From contig NZ_MZMV01000067.1 in the NCBI RefSeq assembly GCF_002210435.1, forward strand, positions 1-35,810: 35,810 nucleotides of DNA, written 5' to 3'. Source of the DNA: Micromonospora wenchangensis (GTDB lineage Bacteria; Actinomycetota; Actinomycetes; Mycobacteriales; Micromonosporaceae). The translations under genes were made by a program, and so were the position numbers. This document shows, piece after piece, positions 1-7,966 of the stretch (within the stretch, counting starts at the first letter, position 1; each line of letters starts with the position of its first letter). The notes beneath the pieces are model-generated. The model had not been told where the DNA came from. It worked only from the letters and a program-made list of their open reading frames with translations, and searched no databases.

Positions 1-415
1 CGGCGGCGGCGACCAGGCCGAGCACCAGCGGCTGGTGCGGCCCGGACGGGCCGGTGGGCAGGGCGTCGAACCCGCCGCCGGGCCAGATCTCCCGGCCGGC
101 CCGCAGCAGCGCCCGGCCCTGCCGGCGGGAGACGGCCCGCAGCGCCGGGGCGGCGGTGCGGGCGTCCAGTTCGGCGTCCAGCCGGGCCAGCGTCGCCCGC
201 CGGTCGGCGGCCCCGGCGGCCCGGTGCGCCGCCACCGCGAACGCGGCGGCGACCAGCCCGCCGGTGGCCAACCGGCCGCGCAGGAACCCGGCCAGGGTGG
301 CCGGGTCGGTGACCAGCCCGGCCGCCACCGCCGCCTCCAGGCCGCCGGAGTGGGCGTGCGCCCCGGCGGGGAACCTGCCGTCGGCCAGCAGCAGCACCAT
401 GCTCGACGGGGTCAT
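1..415 (-). CDS. ureF: Urease accessory protein UreF, 3' end cut by window edge
   Basis: This is the N-terminal 138 codons of UreF, the accessory protein that with UreD/H and UreG delivers nickel and CO2 to the urease active site. The frame opens with MTPSSMVLLLADGRFPAGAH and continues HSGGLEAAV, the standard UreF opening in which LADGRFPAGAHAHSGGLE is nearly invariant in actinobacteria. The remaining visible part is Ala/Arg-rich helical sequence, as expected for this all-helical family. No stop codon is reached before position 1, so the gene continues outside the window; usual length is about 220 residues. The ATG at 415-413 shares its A with the ureC stop TGA (417-415), giving a one-base overlap and tight translational coupling. 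A second ATG five codons in (400) is possible but less well placed. ureG and ureD probably follow to the left. Confidence 0.9.
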   Translation of the reverse strand, partial: MTPSSMVLLLADGRFPAGAHAHSGGLEAAVAAGLVTDPATLAGFLRGRLATGGLVAAAFAVAAHRAAGAADRRATLARLDAELDARTAAPALRAVSRRQGRALLRAGREIWPGGGFDALPTGPSGPHQPLVLGLVAAA

Positions 416-2118
416 CAGAACAGGTGGTACCGCTGGGCCAAGGGCAGCTCGGCGACCGGTTCCGGGTCGACCACCACCCCGTCGATCCGGACGGTGAAGG
501 TGTCCGGATCGACCTCGATGCGCGGCAGCGCGCCGTTCTCGGGCAGGTCGGCCTTGCCCCGCGAACGCACGTCGGCCACCGGGACCAGCGGGCGGCGCAC
601 GTCCAGCCGCAGGCCCGCCTCCAACGCGGCCGGCGCGACGAACGCCACGCTGGTCGCGGCGGGCACCACGCCGTACGCGCCGAACATCGGCCTCGGCAGC
701 ATCGGCTGCGGGGTGGGGATGGAGGCGTTCGCGTCGCCCATCTGCGCGTACGCGATCATCCCGCCCTTGATCACCAGGTGGGGCCGGACGCCGAAGAACG
801 CCGGGTCCCAGAGCACCAGGTCGGCGAGCTTGCCCGGTTCCACCGAGCCGATCTCCCGCTCCAGCCCGTTGGCCATCGCCGCGCAGATGGTGTACTTCGC
901 CACGTAGCGGCGGGCCCGGTGGTTGTCGGCCGGGCCGTCACCGGGCAACGCGCCCACCCGGCGCTTCATCACGTGCGCGCTCTGCCAGGTCCGGGTGATC
1001 ACCTCGCCGACCCGCCCCATCGCCTGCGCGTCCGAGCCGATGATGGAGATCGCCCCGAGGTCGTGCAGCAGGTCCTCGGCGGCCATCGTGGACGGCCGGA
1101 TCCGGCTCTCGGCGAACGCCAGGTCCTCCGGCACCGACGGGTTGAGGTGGTGGCAGACCATCAGCATGTCGAGGTGCTCGGCGAGGGTGTTGCGGGTGTA
1201 CGGCCGGGTCGGGTTCGTCGACGACGGCAGCACGTTCGGTTCCCCGGCCACCGTGATGATGTCCGGCGCGTGCCCGCCCCCGGCCCCCTCGGTGTGGTAC
1301 GAGTGGATCGCCCGACCGGCGATGGCACGCAGCGTGTCGGCCACGAACCCGGCCTCGTTGAGGGTGTCGGTGTGGATGGACACCTGCACCCCGGACGCGT
1401 CGGCGACCCGCAGGCAGGCGTCGATCGCCGCCGGGGTGGTCCCCCAGTCCTCGTGCAGCTTGAACCCGCCCGCGCCGGCCCGCAACTGCTCCCACAGCGC
1501 CTCGGTGGAGACCGTGTTGCCCTTGCCCAGCAGCAGCACGTTCACCGGGAGGGCGTCCAGCGCCTCGTGCATCCGGGCCAGGTGCCAGGCGTTCGGGGTG
1601 ACCGTGGTGGCCCGGGTGCCCTCGGCCGGGCCGGTGCCCCCGCCGACCAGGGTGGTGATGCCGGAGGTGAGCGCCTCGGTGACGATCTGCGGGCAGATGA
1701 GGTGCACGTGGGTGTCCACCGCCCCGGCGGTGAGGATGCGCCCGTTGCCGGCGATCACCTCGGTGGACGGGCCGATCACCAGGTCCGGGTGGACGCCGGG
1801 CATGGTGTCCGGGTTGCCGGCCCGGCCCAGTGCCACGATCCGGCCGTCGCGCAGCCCGACGTCGGCCTTCACCACCCCCCAGTGGTCCAGCACCACCGCG
1901 CCGGTGATCACCGTGTCCAGGGCGCCCTCGGCCCGGGTGGCCCGGGACTGGCCCATCGACTCGCGGATCACCTTCCCGCCGCCGAAGACGGCCTCGTCGC
2001 CGCCGACGCAGTGGTCGACCTCCACCTCGATCAGCAGGTCGGTGTCGGCCAGCCGGATGCGGTCGCCGGTGGTCGGGCCGTACAGGTCGGCGTAGCGTCG
2101 CCGGTCCACGGTGCTCAC
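415..2118 (-). CDS. ureC: Urease alpha subunit (catalytic)
   Basis: 567-residue catalytic subunit of cytoplasmic nickel urease, hydrolysing urea to ammonia and carbamate. The length is that of the family. All active-site residues are visible: His137 and His139 (THVHL), the carbamylated Lys220 (GFKLHEDWG), His250 (SIHTDT), His276 (HSYHTEGAGGGHAPD), the catalytic flap His324 (MVCHHLN) and the nickel ligand Asp364 (IGSDAQAMGR). The N-terminal RYADLYGPTTGDRIRLADT is canonical. The GTG start at 2118 overlaps the ureB stop by four bases (GTGA), which fixes the start. The gene sits in ureA-ureB-ureC-ureF order with no gaps, so it is one operon reading leftwards. Confidence 0.98.
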   Translation of the reverse strand: MSTVDRRRYADLYGPTTGDRIRLADTDLLIEVEVDHCVGGDEAVFGGGKVIRESMGQSRATRAEGALDTVITGAVVLDHWGVVKADVGLRDGRIVALGRAGNPDTMPGVHPDLVIGPSTEVIAGNGRILTAGAVDTHVHLICPQIVTEALTSGITTLVGGGTGPAEGTRATTVTPNAWHLARMHEALDALPVNVLLLGKGNTVSTEALWEQLRAGAGGFKLHEDWGTTPAAIDACLRVADASGVQVSIHTDTLNEAGFVADTLRAIAGRAIHSYHTEGAGGGHAPDIITVAGEPNVLPSSTNPTRPYTRNTLAEHLDMLMVCHHLNPSVPEDLAFAESRIRPSTMAAEDLLHDLGAISIIGSDAQAMGRVGEVITRTWQSAHVMKRRVGALPGDGPADNHRARRYVAKYTICAAMANGLEREIGSVEPGKLADLVLWDPAFFGVRPHLVIKGGMIAYAQMGDANASIPTPQPMLPRPMFGAYGVVPAATSVAFVAPAALEAGLRLDVRRPLVPVADVRSRGKADLPENGALPRIEVDPDTFTVRIDGVVVDPEPVAELPLAQRYHLF

Positions 2119-2474
2119 CGGTCCGCCTCCGCGTCGCGTGGGCCGGACCCGTCGGCATCCGGGCCCGGGTCGAGGGGGCCGGCGACCTCGCCGCGCAGCC
2201 CCGGCACCACCCGCGCCCCGCCCAGCGGCACCAGGTCCACGGTGCGGCTGACGCCCGGCTCGAACCGCACCGACGTTCCCGCCGGCACCGCGAGCCGCTG
2301 GCCGTACGCGGCGGCGCGGTCGAAACGCAGCCCCGGGTTGGTCTCGGCGAAGTGGTAGTGCGAGCCGACCTGGATCGGCCGGTCGGCGGTGTTGACCACC
2401 AGCAGGGTGGTCACCGGACGCCCCACGTTGATCTCGACCGGCCCGTCGCCGGGCAGGATCTCCCCCGGGATCAC
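2115..2474 (-). CDS. ureB: Urease beta subunit
   Basis: 119-residue structural subunit that packs with UreA and UreC into the urease trimer. It opens VIPGEILPGDGPVEINVGRP and has the family core VGSHYHFAETNPGLRFDRAAAYG followed by LAVPAGTSVRFEPG and LVPLGGARVVPGLRGEVAG. The C-terminal tail (DPGPDADGSGPRDAEADR) is acidic and extends slightly past the usual end. The GTG start at 2474 overlaps the ureA stop (2473-2471), and the same GTGA arrangement joins it to ureC. The open frame continues far upstream, but those residues are low-complexity and unlike UreB, so the GTG is preferred. Confidence 0.97.
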   Translation of the reverse strand: MIPGEILPGDGPVEINVGRPVTTLLVVNTADRPIQVGSHYHFAETNPGLRFDRAAAYGQRLAVPAGTSVRFEPGVSRTVDLVPLGGARVVPGLRGEVAGPLDPGPDADGSGPRDAEADR

Positions 2475-2773
2475 GGGATCGGGTGGTGCACCGTCACCAA
2501 CTTGGTGCCGTCCGGGAACGTCGCCTCCACCTGCACCTCCCCCAGCATCTCCGGAATGCCGTCGAGCACGTCGTCGCGGCTGAGCACGGTCCGACCGGCG
2601 GCCATCAGGTCGGTGACGGTCCGGCCGTCCCGGGCCCCCTCCAGCAGGAAGGCGGTGATCAGGGCGACGGCTTCGGGATAGTTGAGGCGCAGTCCGCGCT
2701 CGCGCCGACGGCGGGCGACGTCCGCGGCGACGTGGACGAGCAGGCGGTCCTGCTCGTGGGGCGTGAGGAACAC
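2471..2773 (-). CDS. ureA: Urease gamma subunit
   Basis: 100-residue gamma subunit, the usual length. Hallmarks are VFLTPHEQDRLLVHVAADVA at the N-terminus, LRLNYPEAVALI, EGARDGRTVTDLM and the C-terminal VQVEATFPDGTKLVTVHHPI. The GTG start at 2773 is preceded by GGGAG with six bases of spacing; the longer open frame to 2932 adds only Pro/Ala-rich sequence not found in UreA. It is the first gene of the urease operon. A TANNNT-type -10 candidate (TACGGT on the minus strand, 2805-2810) lies about 30 bases upstream, without a clear -35. No nickel- or nitrogen-regulator site could be recognised by eye. Confidence 0.97.
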   Translation of the reverse strand: MFLTPHEQDRLLVHVAADVARRRRERGLRLNYPEAVALITAFLLEGARDGRTVTDLMAAGRTVLSRDDVLDGIPEMLGEVQVEATFPDGTKLVTVHHPIP

Positions 2774-3023
2774 GGGATCTCCCGGGCGGCTCGGCGTGTT
2801 TCCCACCGTAACGGCCGGAACCGGGCCGGGGGCGCGGAACGGGCACGGGGCAGGAAGGACACACGGGACCGCCGTCGGGCCACCGGCAGGGTGCTCCGGG
2901 GCCCCACCGGCCCCGGCCCGCCACGGGGCCACTCGGCGGTGGTGGTTGGGAAGGACCGCACCGCCAACCGCTGGACCGACCGTAGAGGATCACCCCGGGC
3001 CGTGGCAACGCCCCGGCGCGACG
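2774..3023. other. Gene-free spacer upstream of urease operon
   Basis: This spacer separates the 2OG-oxygenase stop from the ureA start. It holds the possible minus-strand -10 box TACGGT at 2805-2810, but I see no convincing -35, no clear strong hairpin and no credible small gene. Transcription of ureA could start here or read through from the upstream unit. Confidence 0.4.
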
Positions 3024-3809
3024 TCAGGCGAACAGCAGCAGCGGGTCGGCGTCGCCGCGTACCCCGACGAAGCAGGCGGCGGACGTCCGGCAGCCCCGAC
3101 GCACCTCCCGCACCCCGTGCATCCGGCCCGCCTCGAACATCACCAGGTCACCCTGGCCGGGCAGCACCGTGTCGTGCGGCGGCCCGACCCGTTCCGGGTC
3201 GAGTCCGTAGTCGAACGGGTCGGCCTTGAGCGCCACGAACTCGTCCTCCCCCAGGCGTCCCCAGAAGTCGATCTCGCCGCCGTCACCGGGCGCCGGCACC
3301 TCCAGGTAGATGTTGACCCCGAGCCGTCGGCGCAGCCGGTACGTGTCCAGCAGGGGGATCTGCCGGCGGTCGATGTGCGGGCGGCCCCGGCCACCGGGGG
3401 TCATCCGACGCAGCACCCCGGGGAGCATCATCCGCCCCTCGTGCCGGCCGACCGTCGCCCCGTACGGCCACATCTCGTCGAGGTCCAGCCGGATCAGGTC
3501 GGTCGGTGACTGCCGGCCGGCGAACACCTCGTGCCGGATCAGCCGGGTCGTGGCCGGCGCGTCGTCGAGGTACCGGCGGACCACGTCACCGCCGTTGGCG
3601 ACCTGCCCCATCGAGGTGCCGACGCTGGTGAACTCCGTGGTGAGGGAGAAGTTCGCCGCCGCGACGGCGGCCACCACCCGGGGCAGGACGGCGTCGCACT
3701 CGGCCGGTGGGAAGTACTCCCGGTGCCAGATGAGGTCGATCTCCCCGGTGGCGAGGTCCCGCAGCGACCCGGGGGTCAACCGGTCGCTGCGGCGCAGGTG
3801 TTGGCTCAC
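3024..3809 (-). CDS. Putative Fe(II)/2-oxoglutarate-type oxygenase
   Basis: A 261-residue protein with the layout of Fe(II)/2-oxoglutarate dioxygenases of the double-stranded beta-helix fold. The iron triad can be read as His145-x-Asp147 (GRPHIDRRQ) and distal His231 (EAGRMHGVREV), with Arg241 (CRTSAACFVG) in place to bind the 2OG carboxylate. Between them lie strand-like segments typical of the family (LGVNIYLEVPAPGDGGEIDFWG, then GQGDLVMFEAGRMH). The substrate is unknown; prolyl-hydroxylase-like and small-molecule hydroxylases share this pattern. The GTG start at 3809 has AGGGAG five bases upstream; the frame further upstream overlaps the neighbouring STAND gene and is discarded. The 38-base gap to that gene and shared strand suggest co-transcription. 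I infer a functional link with the STAND protein only from position. Confidence 0.72.
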   Translation of the reverse strand: MSQHLRRSDRLTPGSLRDLATGEIDLIWHREYFPPAECDAVLPRVVAAVAAANFSLTTEFTSVGTSMGQVANGGDVVRRYLDDAPATTRLIRHEVFAGRQSPTDLIRLDLDEMWPYGATVGRHEGRMMLPGVLRRMTPGGRGRPHIDRRQIPLLDTYRLRRRLGVNIYLEVPAPGDGGEIDFWGRLGEDEFVALKADPFDYGLDPERVGPPHDTVLPGQGDLVMFEAGRMHGVREVRRGCRTSAACFVGVRGDADPLLLFA

Positions 3810-3847
3810 GTCACTCCCTCGTCGGGCGGCTGCGGCACGGGCCGCGC

Positions 3848-6046
3848 TCATCCGCCCTGTAGCTGTCGCAGGTCGGCCTCCGCCCGTACCGCGTCGGGGT
3901 GGTCGTCGCCGAGGATGCGCCGCCGGTCGGTGACCACCTTGGCGAGGACCTTCTCGGCCTCCACCCGGTCGCCGGTGGCGACCAGCGCCTCGGCCAGGGT
4001 GTGCCGGGCAGCGATCATCCCGAGGTGCTGCTCCTCCCGCCGGGCGGTGTCGGTGGCGAGGATCGCCCGCAGGTCGGTCAGCGCCTCGGCGGCCCGCCCC
4101 TCGTGCAGCAGGCAGGAGCCCAGGGTGTGCCGGACGGTAAGCGTCTCCAGGTGGTCGGGGGCCCAGTGCCGCAGCCGGATCTCCAGGATCTCGGTCAGCT
4201 CGGCGCGGGCCTCGGCGTACCGGCCCTGGGCGGCCACCGCGCGGGCCAGGCTGTGCCGGGCGGTCATGGTGTCCCGGTCCTCCGGGCCACGGACCCGGAA
4301 CTCCGCCCGGACGATCTCCCGTAGTTCCTGCTCGGCGTCGGCCCACCGGCCCTGCTCGAAGATGGTCCGGGCCAGCTTGTGCCGGCTGGCCAGGGTGTTG
4401 CGGTGCTCCCGGCCGAGCAGCGCCTCACGGGCCGGGATGATCTCCCGCAGCTCGGTCTCGGCCCAGTCCAGCTGCCCCTGTTCCAACGCCGCCCGGGACC
4501 GCTCGTGGCGCAGGCTGAGCACCGCCCGCTCCCGGGGGTCCAGGCCGATCCGGCGGCAGGCGGCCAGGCAGCGGTCGAGCAGGATCTCGGCCTGGCCGGG
4601 CAGGCTGACGGCCAGCAGGAAGCGGGCGATCAGCCGGGCCAGGTCCAGTGCGGTGGTGAGCAGTTCCGGCTCGGTGCGCGGCAGCTCCCCCGCGTCGAAG
4701 AAGGCCAGCACCGCCCCGGTCGTCGGCGGGGCCAGCACGTGCCAGCTCGCCCACTTGTCGGGCTCGTCCGGGTCGAACTCCTCCTCCCGGGGCCGGTCCG
4801 GGTCCCGCAGCCGCAGCACGTCGAGCAGGGTGAGCACCAGCTCGTGGTAGGCGGGCCGGTCGGCGATCACGTCGGGGTGGTCGTGCACCAGCTCGCGTAC
4901 CAGCGGGTGCAGGGTCACCACGTGCGCGACCGGCGACTGCGCGGGCAACGACCCGATCACGCCGAGGTCGACCAGGGCGAAGTCGGCGAGCGACCGGAGC
5001 ACCTCGCGCAGCCGGTCCTCGCCGATCTCACCGACCAGTCGGGACGCCGACAACCGGGCCGGGTCGAGCAGGATCTGGTACGGGATCGGCGCGTCCCCCA
5101 GCGAGGCCAGCAGCCGCAGCACCGGGCGGGCCTGGGCCAGCCCCCGCCCGGCGAGCAGGTCCAGCGACATCTCCCAGGACTGCACGACCGGCCGTACCGC
5201 CCGGTCGAACGCCTGCGACACGGTGCGGGTCGTGCCGGCGCCGGAGCGCCGGTCCAGGGCCTCCCGGTAGCCGTCGTAGGTGCGGATGGACACCCCGGGG
5301 CCGCCGACCGGGATGCGGTTGGCCTCGGCGAGGTAGGTGCCCGCCCCGCGCAGGGCCAGCGGATGCCCCTTGAGCCGGGTGGCCAGGCTGGTGGCCTGGG
5401 CGAGGCTGCCGGGCGCGTCACCGGCGAGGTCGATCAGGACCTGGGCGGCGTCCGGTGGGGAGAGTTCCCGCACCGGGTGCATGGTGGACCAGTCGCCCCA
5501 GGTCTCCTGGCGACCGTCGCGGGTGGTGACCAGGACCAGCCCGTTGCGGGTACGCGGCTGGCGGAACCACCCGGTGCCCTCGGCGACCCGGCCGTCGAGC
5601 GGGGCCAGCAGGGACGGCTCGTCGGCGTTGTCGAAGATCAGCAGCCACGGCCGGTCCGACTCGTTGAGCAGCGTCCACACCAGTTCCACCGGGCTGCGGG
5701 TCTTGCCAGCCCAGGCCAGGTCGAGCTGGCTCTCCGGGGCCTGGAGCTGGCCGGCGATCTCGCGCATGCCGGCACTGACCCGGGCCGAGTCCTTCGCCGA
5801 GATCCACCAGACCAGCCGACCGCGTGCCTCCAGCCGGCGGGCCACCTCCAGCGCGGTGGCGCTCTTGCCGCAGCCGCCCAGCCCCCAGAGGATCTGGGCG
5901 GCCTCCTCGGCCGGTCGGGGCGTGCCGGCCGGCGGCTCGGCGGCCCGCAGGATCGTCTCGACCAGTTCGTCGCGGCCGCGCAGCGGCAGCCGACCGGGGC
6001 GGGGCGGGGTGATGGAGAAACCGGCGTCCTGCGCCGCCCCGGTCAT
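3848..6046 (-). CDS. STAND-type NB-ARC ATPase with C-terminal TPR repeats
   Basis: A 732-residue signalling ATPase. Near the N-terminus a short linker is followed by LPLRGRDELVE and a P-loop GLGGCGKS (residues 55-62); Walker B is PWLLIFDNAD (Asp139); LVLVTTRDGRQ and GHPLALRGAG match the sensor and GxP elements of NB-ARC domains. A winged-helix-like region follows (LHPLVRELVHDHP). From about residue 510 to the end there are about five or six tetratricopeptide repeats of the actinobacterial type, each with an (A)xRHxLAxxxxxxGRxxEAExxLxxI core. Such proteins act as ligand-gated switches in regulation or defence; there is no fused effector domain here. The ATG at 6046 is my choice because the frame beyond it (to 6250) is Pro/Arg-rich and unlike a domain, but its ribosome site is weak and a start somewhat upstream is possible. 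The 2OG oxygenase follows 38 bases downstream. Confidence 0.8.
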   Translation of the reverse strand: MTGAAQDAGFSITPPRPGRLPLRGRDELVETILRAAEPPAGTPRPAEEAAQILWGLGGCGKSATALEVARRLEARGRLVWWISAKDSARVSAGMREIAGQLQAPESQLDLAWAGKTRSPVELVWTLLNESDRPWLLIFDNADEPSLLAPLDGRVAEGTGWFRQPRTRNGLVLVTTRDGRQETWGDWSTMHPVRELSPPDAAQVLIDLAGDAPGSLAQATSLATRLKGHPLALRGAGTYLAEANRIPVGGPGVSIRTYDGYREALDRRSGAGTTRTVSQAFDRAVRPVVQSWEMSLDLLAGRGLAQARPVLRLLASLGDAPIPYQILLDPARLSASRLVGEIGEDRLREVLRSLADFALVDLGVIGSLPAQSPVAHVVTLHPLVRELVHDHPDVIADRPAYHELVLTLLDVLRLRDPDRPREEEFDPDEPDKWASWHVLAPPTTGAVLAFFDAGELPRTEPELLTTALDLARLIARFLLAVSLPGQAEILLDRCLAACRRIGLDPRERAVLSLRHERSRAALEQGQLDWAETELREIIPAREALLGREHRNTLASRHKLARTIFEQGRWADAEQELREIVRAEFRVRGPEDRDTMTARHSLARAVAAQGRYAEARAELTEILEIRLRHWAPDHLETLTVRHTLGSCLLHEGRAAEALTDLRAILATDTARREEQHLGMIAARHTLAEALVATGDRVEAEKVLAKVVTDRRRILGDDHPDAVRAEADLRQLQGG

Positions 6047-6439
6047 CGCCGACCGGGGCCGGGGCGGGGGGCCGGGGTGCGCCCGGACCGGAACGTGGAC
6101 GGGACGCCCGGCGCCGCGTGGCGCCGGGAACGGACCGGGGACGGGAAGGACCGCCGCGTTGCGGGCCGAGCCGCTCGGGTCTGGTGAGCGGGACCGAGGG
6201 AACTCATCTGACCTCCCGGAGGGGCGGGACGACAGGGGCCACGCCCCCACGGGCGGGTGCGGCCCGGGGTGGTGATCCTTCCCCCAACCCTACCCGTCCG
6301 CAGCGCCGGTATCACTGCGTGTCGACCACCCGGGCCGAACGTGCGGGTCTTGTGGACGGGACGGCGGGTCGGGTCGACCGGGCAGGGGACGCCGACGGCG
6401 TCAGCCCGTCGGCCGCACCGGGTGTTGGCGGACCGACGG
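6047..6439. other. Gene-free divergent spacer
   Basis: About 400 bases between the divergent STAND gene and the small membrane protein gene at 6453. It contains G- and C-rich runs and a CCTCCCGGAGG palindrome near 6213, but no credible coding region: open frames here are Pro/Arg/Gly-rich shadows. A minus-strand TAGGGT hexamer near 6295 could serve the STAND gene, with a poor -35. The right end carries the -10 box of the gene at 6453. Confidence 0.4.
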
Positions 6440-6445
6440 TACCGT
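6440..6445 (+). promoter_or_regulatory. -10 box TACCGT, probable leaderless start
   Basis: TACCGT fits the actinobacterial TANNNT -10 consensus and ends seven bases before the ATG at 6453, so transcription would begin at or next to the start codon. There is no Shine-Dalgarno sequence between them. No strong -35 is visible. Confidence 0.5.
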
Positions 6446-6452
6446 GCCGGCC

Positions 6453-7010
6453 ATGTCGACTGTGGATCTGCTGGCCTGGCTGCCCGTGCACGGGCACATC
6501 GACTGGGGGTCGGTGCCGGACTGGTTCGGCGGCCTCGGCACGGTGGGCACCCTGCTCTTCGGTGTGCTCAGCCTGCGCCGGGAGATCCGGGCCCGCCGGC
6601 GTGAGGACCGGGCCGCCCGTGCCCGGCAGGCCCGCCTGGTGTCGACCTCGACCCGGATCGAGGGCGGCGGGGTGCTGAGGGTGCGGGTCACCAACGACAG
6701 CGACGGACCGGTGTTCGACCTGACCGCCACGCCCCGGGTCCGGGGCGTGGCCGACGACGGGGACGTCGTCGTCGGGGTCGCGGCGGTGACCGGTCCGGTG
6801 GACCGGCTCAACGGTCACCGCGACGGCGAGCTGTTCGTCACCGTCGACCGCGCGGTCGACCTGACCGGTTTCGCGTCGGCCACCGTGGAGCTGTGCTTCA
6901 CCGACCAGCAGGGCAACCGGTGGCGACGGCGGGGCGCAACGGAACCGGAGCTGGACCTGGGTGCCGAGCCGTCGGGCCGCCGGCTTCGACTGCCGTGGCG
7001 GCGGGGCTGA
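6453..7010 (+). CDS. Hypothetical protein with one membrane helix
   Basis: A 185-residue protein I do not recognise. Residues about 25-45 (GGLGTVGTLLFGVLSLRREI) form a single hydrophobic helix followed at once by a strongly basic stretch (RARRREDRAARARQAR), so the C-terminal part probably lies in the cytoplasm. The rest (LVSTSTRIEGGGVLRVRVTN...GPVFDLTATPRV) reads as a beta-rich domain, of the kind annotated as immunoglobulin-like or CARDB-like, but this is only a resemblance. ATG 6453 is preferred over the GTG three codons earlier because a TANNNT box ends seven bases before it. The gene is monocistronic: divergent from the STAND gene and convergent with the SGNH hydrolase. Confidence 0.7.
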   Translation: MSTVDLLAWLPVHGHIDWGSVPDWFGGLGTVGTLLFGVLSLRREIRARRREDRAARARQARLVSTSTRIEGGGVLRVRVTNDSDGPVFDLTATPRVRGVADDGDVVVGVAAVTGPVDRLNGHRDGELFVTVDRAVDLTGFASATVELCFTDQQGNRWRRRGATEPELDLGAEPSGRRLRLPWRRG

Positions 7011-7028
7011 CCGGCGGTCAGCCCCGCC
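7000..7028. terminator. 12-bp hairpin between convergent genes
   Basis: GGCGGGGCTGAC (7000-7011) pairs perfectly with GTCAGCCCCGCC (7017-7028) around a five-base loop. It includes the stop codon of the gene at 6453 and ends 12 bases before the stop of the SGNH hydrolase, so it can serve both directions. No U-tract follows, as is common in high-GC actinobacteria. Confidence 0.7.
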
Positions 7029-7040
7029 GGCCGGAGGCGG

Positions 7041-7673
7041 TCAGGTGGTGGGGGTGACCGCCGCCAGCCACTGCTGGGCCAGCACGGCGTGACCGGACGG
7101 GGTCAGGTGCACCCCGTCGTCGGTCCACACCCGGTCGTCGACGTCGGCGGTGTCGAACCGTGCCTGCACCGCGACCAGCGTCGCGTCGAACTCGGCGGCC
7201 AGCTTGCGCACCGCGTCGAGCTTCGGGTCCAGGTCCTCGTGCCAGCGCCGCTGGTCGTCGTCGACCGGGAGCAGGAACGGTTCCATCAGCACCAGCCGCA
7301 CGTCGGGCAGCGCGTCACGGGTGACACCCAGCACGTGCCGGTAGTCGGCGGTGAACTCCTCGACGGTGGTGGCCTCGCCGCTGCTGTACCGCCGCCAGGT
7401 GTCGTTGATCCCGATCAGCACCGACACCACCTGCGGGGACAGCGCCAGGCAGTCGTCCGACCAGCGGGCCCGCAGGTCGCGTACCCGGTCACCGCCGACG
7501 CCCCGGTTGCGGAAGGTCACCAGGTGACCCGGGTGCCGCGCGGTGAACCAGGCGGCGGCCATCATCGCCCAGCCCACCCCGAGGTCGGCGGGGTCGGTCC
7601 GGTCCCGTCCGGCGTCGGTGATGCTGTCGCCGATGAACAGCACCCGACCGTCGCGCGGTATCTCCACCGTCAT
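7041..7673 (-). CDS. SGNH/GDSL-family hydrolase
   Basis: A 210-residue esterase-like protein of the SGNH hydrolase superfamily. The four blocks are present: block I VLFIGDSITDAG with nucleophile Ser17; block II Gly in GVGGDRV; block III Asn in LIGINDTW; block V DDGVHLTPSGH with Asp186 and His189. There is no signal peptide, so it should be cytoplasmic. This is the sub-branch often annotated as lysophospholipase L1-like or rhamnogalacturonan acetylesterase-like; the substrate cannot be told from sequence. The ATG at 7673 is chosen because GGGGAG lies seven bases upstream and the protein begins just before the first beta strand; an in-frame start at 7709 would add only RRRQGSGR-like sequence. 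Confidence 0.9.
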   Translation of the reverse strand: MTVEIPRDGRVLFIGDSITDAGRDRTDPADLGVGWAMMAAAWFTARHPGHLVTFRNRGVGGDRVRDLRARWSDDCLALSPQVVSVLIGINDTWRRYSSGEATTVEEFTADYRHVLGVTRDALPDVRLVLMEPFLLPVDDDQRRWHEDLDPKLDAVRKLAAEFDATLVAVQARFDTADVDDRVWTDDGVHLTPSGHAVLAQQWLAAVTPTT

Positions 7674-7966
7674 CCGTCCGCTCCCCTGTCGTCGTCGGAC
7701 GCCCATCATCCCCGCTGTCCGACCGGGACACCAGCGCGGAACTCGGCGCGGCGGTGGTGTCCGTCGCGTGTCCGGGCCGGCCGACCGGTACAGTAGTGCT
7801 CCGCATCCGACGCCCCCACCGGGTGTCGTGCGTGAGCGTCAAGCAGCGGCGCGGTCCCCGGCCCGTCCCGGCGGCTGCACCCGCGGCCCACCGGCATGGA
7901 CCGACCATCACGCGCCGCCGGCTCCGGCCGGTGGTTTCGCGCCGGTTCGCAAGGACGTCAGACGCC
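7674..7966. other. Spacer between SGNH hydrolase and GAF-ANTAR gene
   Basis: Nearly 300 bases without a convincing gene. A plus-strand TACAGT (7789-7794) fits a -10 box and would give a 5' leader of about 165 bases for the GAF-ANTAR gene. The open frame running through this leader is basic and low in complexity (RRPHRV, KQRRGPRPVP) and is not counted as coding. I could not make out a two-hairpin ANTAR target motif in the leader by eye. Confidence 0.35.

Noticed and set aside
424..2358. 644-codon plus-strand open frame opposite ureC/ureB
   Set aside because: It is rich in His, Arg, Gly and Val with no domain, and lies exactly opposite well-supported urease genes; typical high-GC antisense shadow.
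6047..6250. N-terminal extension of the STAND gene
   Set aside because: Pro/Arg-rich sequence without structure and before the first conserved block; kept only as an alternative start region.
7754..7966. Upstream extension of the first GAF-ANTAR gene
   Set aside because: Basic low-complexity residues and a likely promoter (TACAGT at 7789) inside it.
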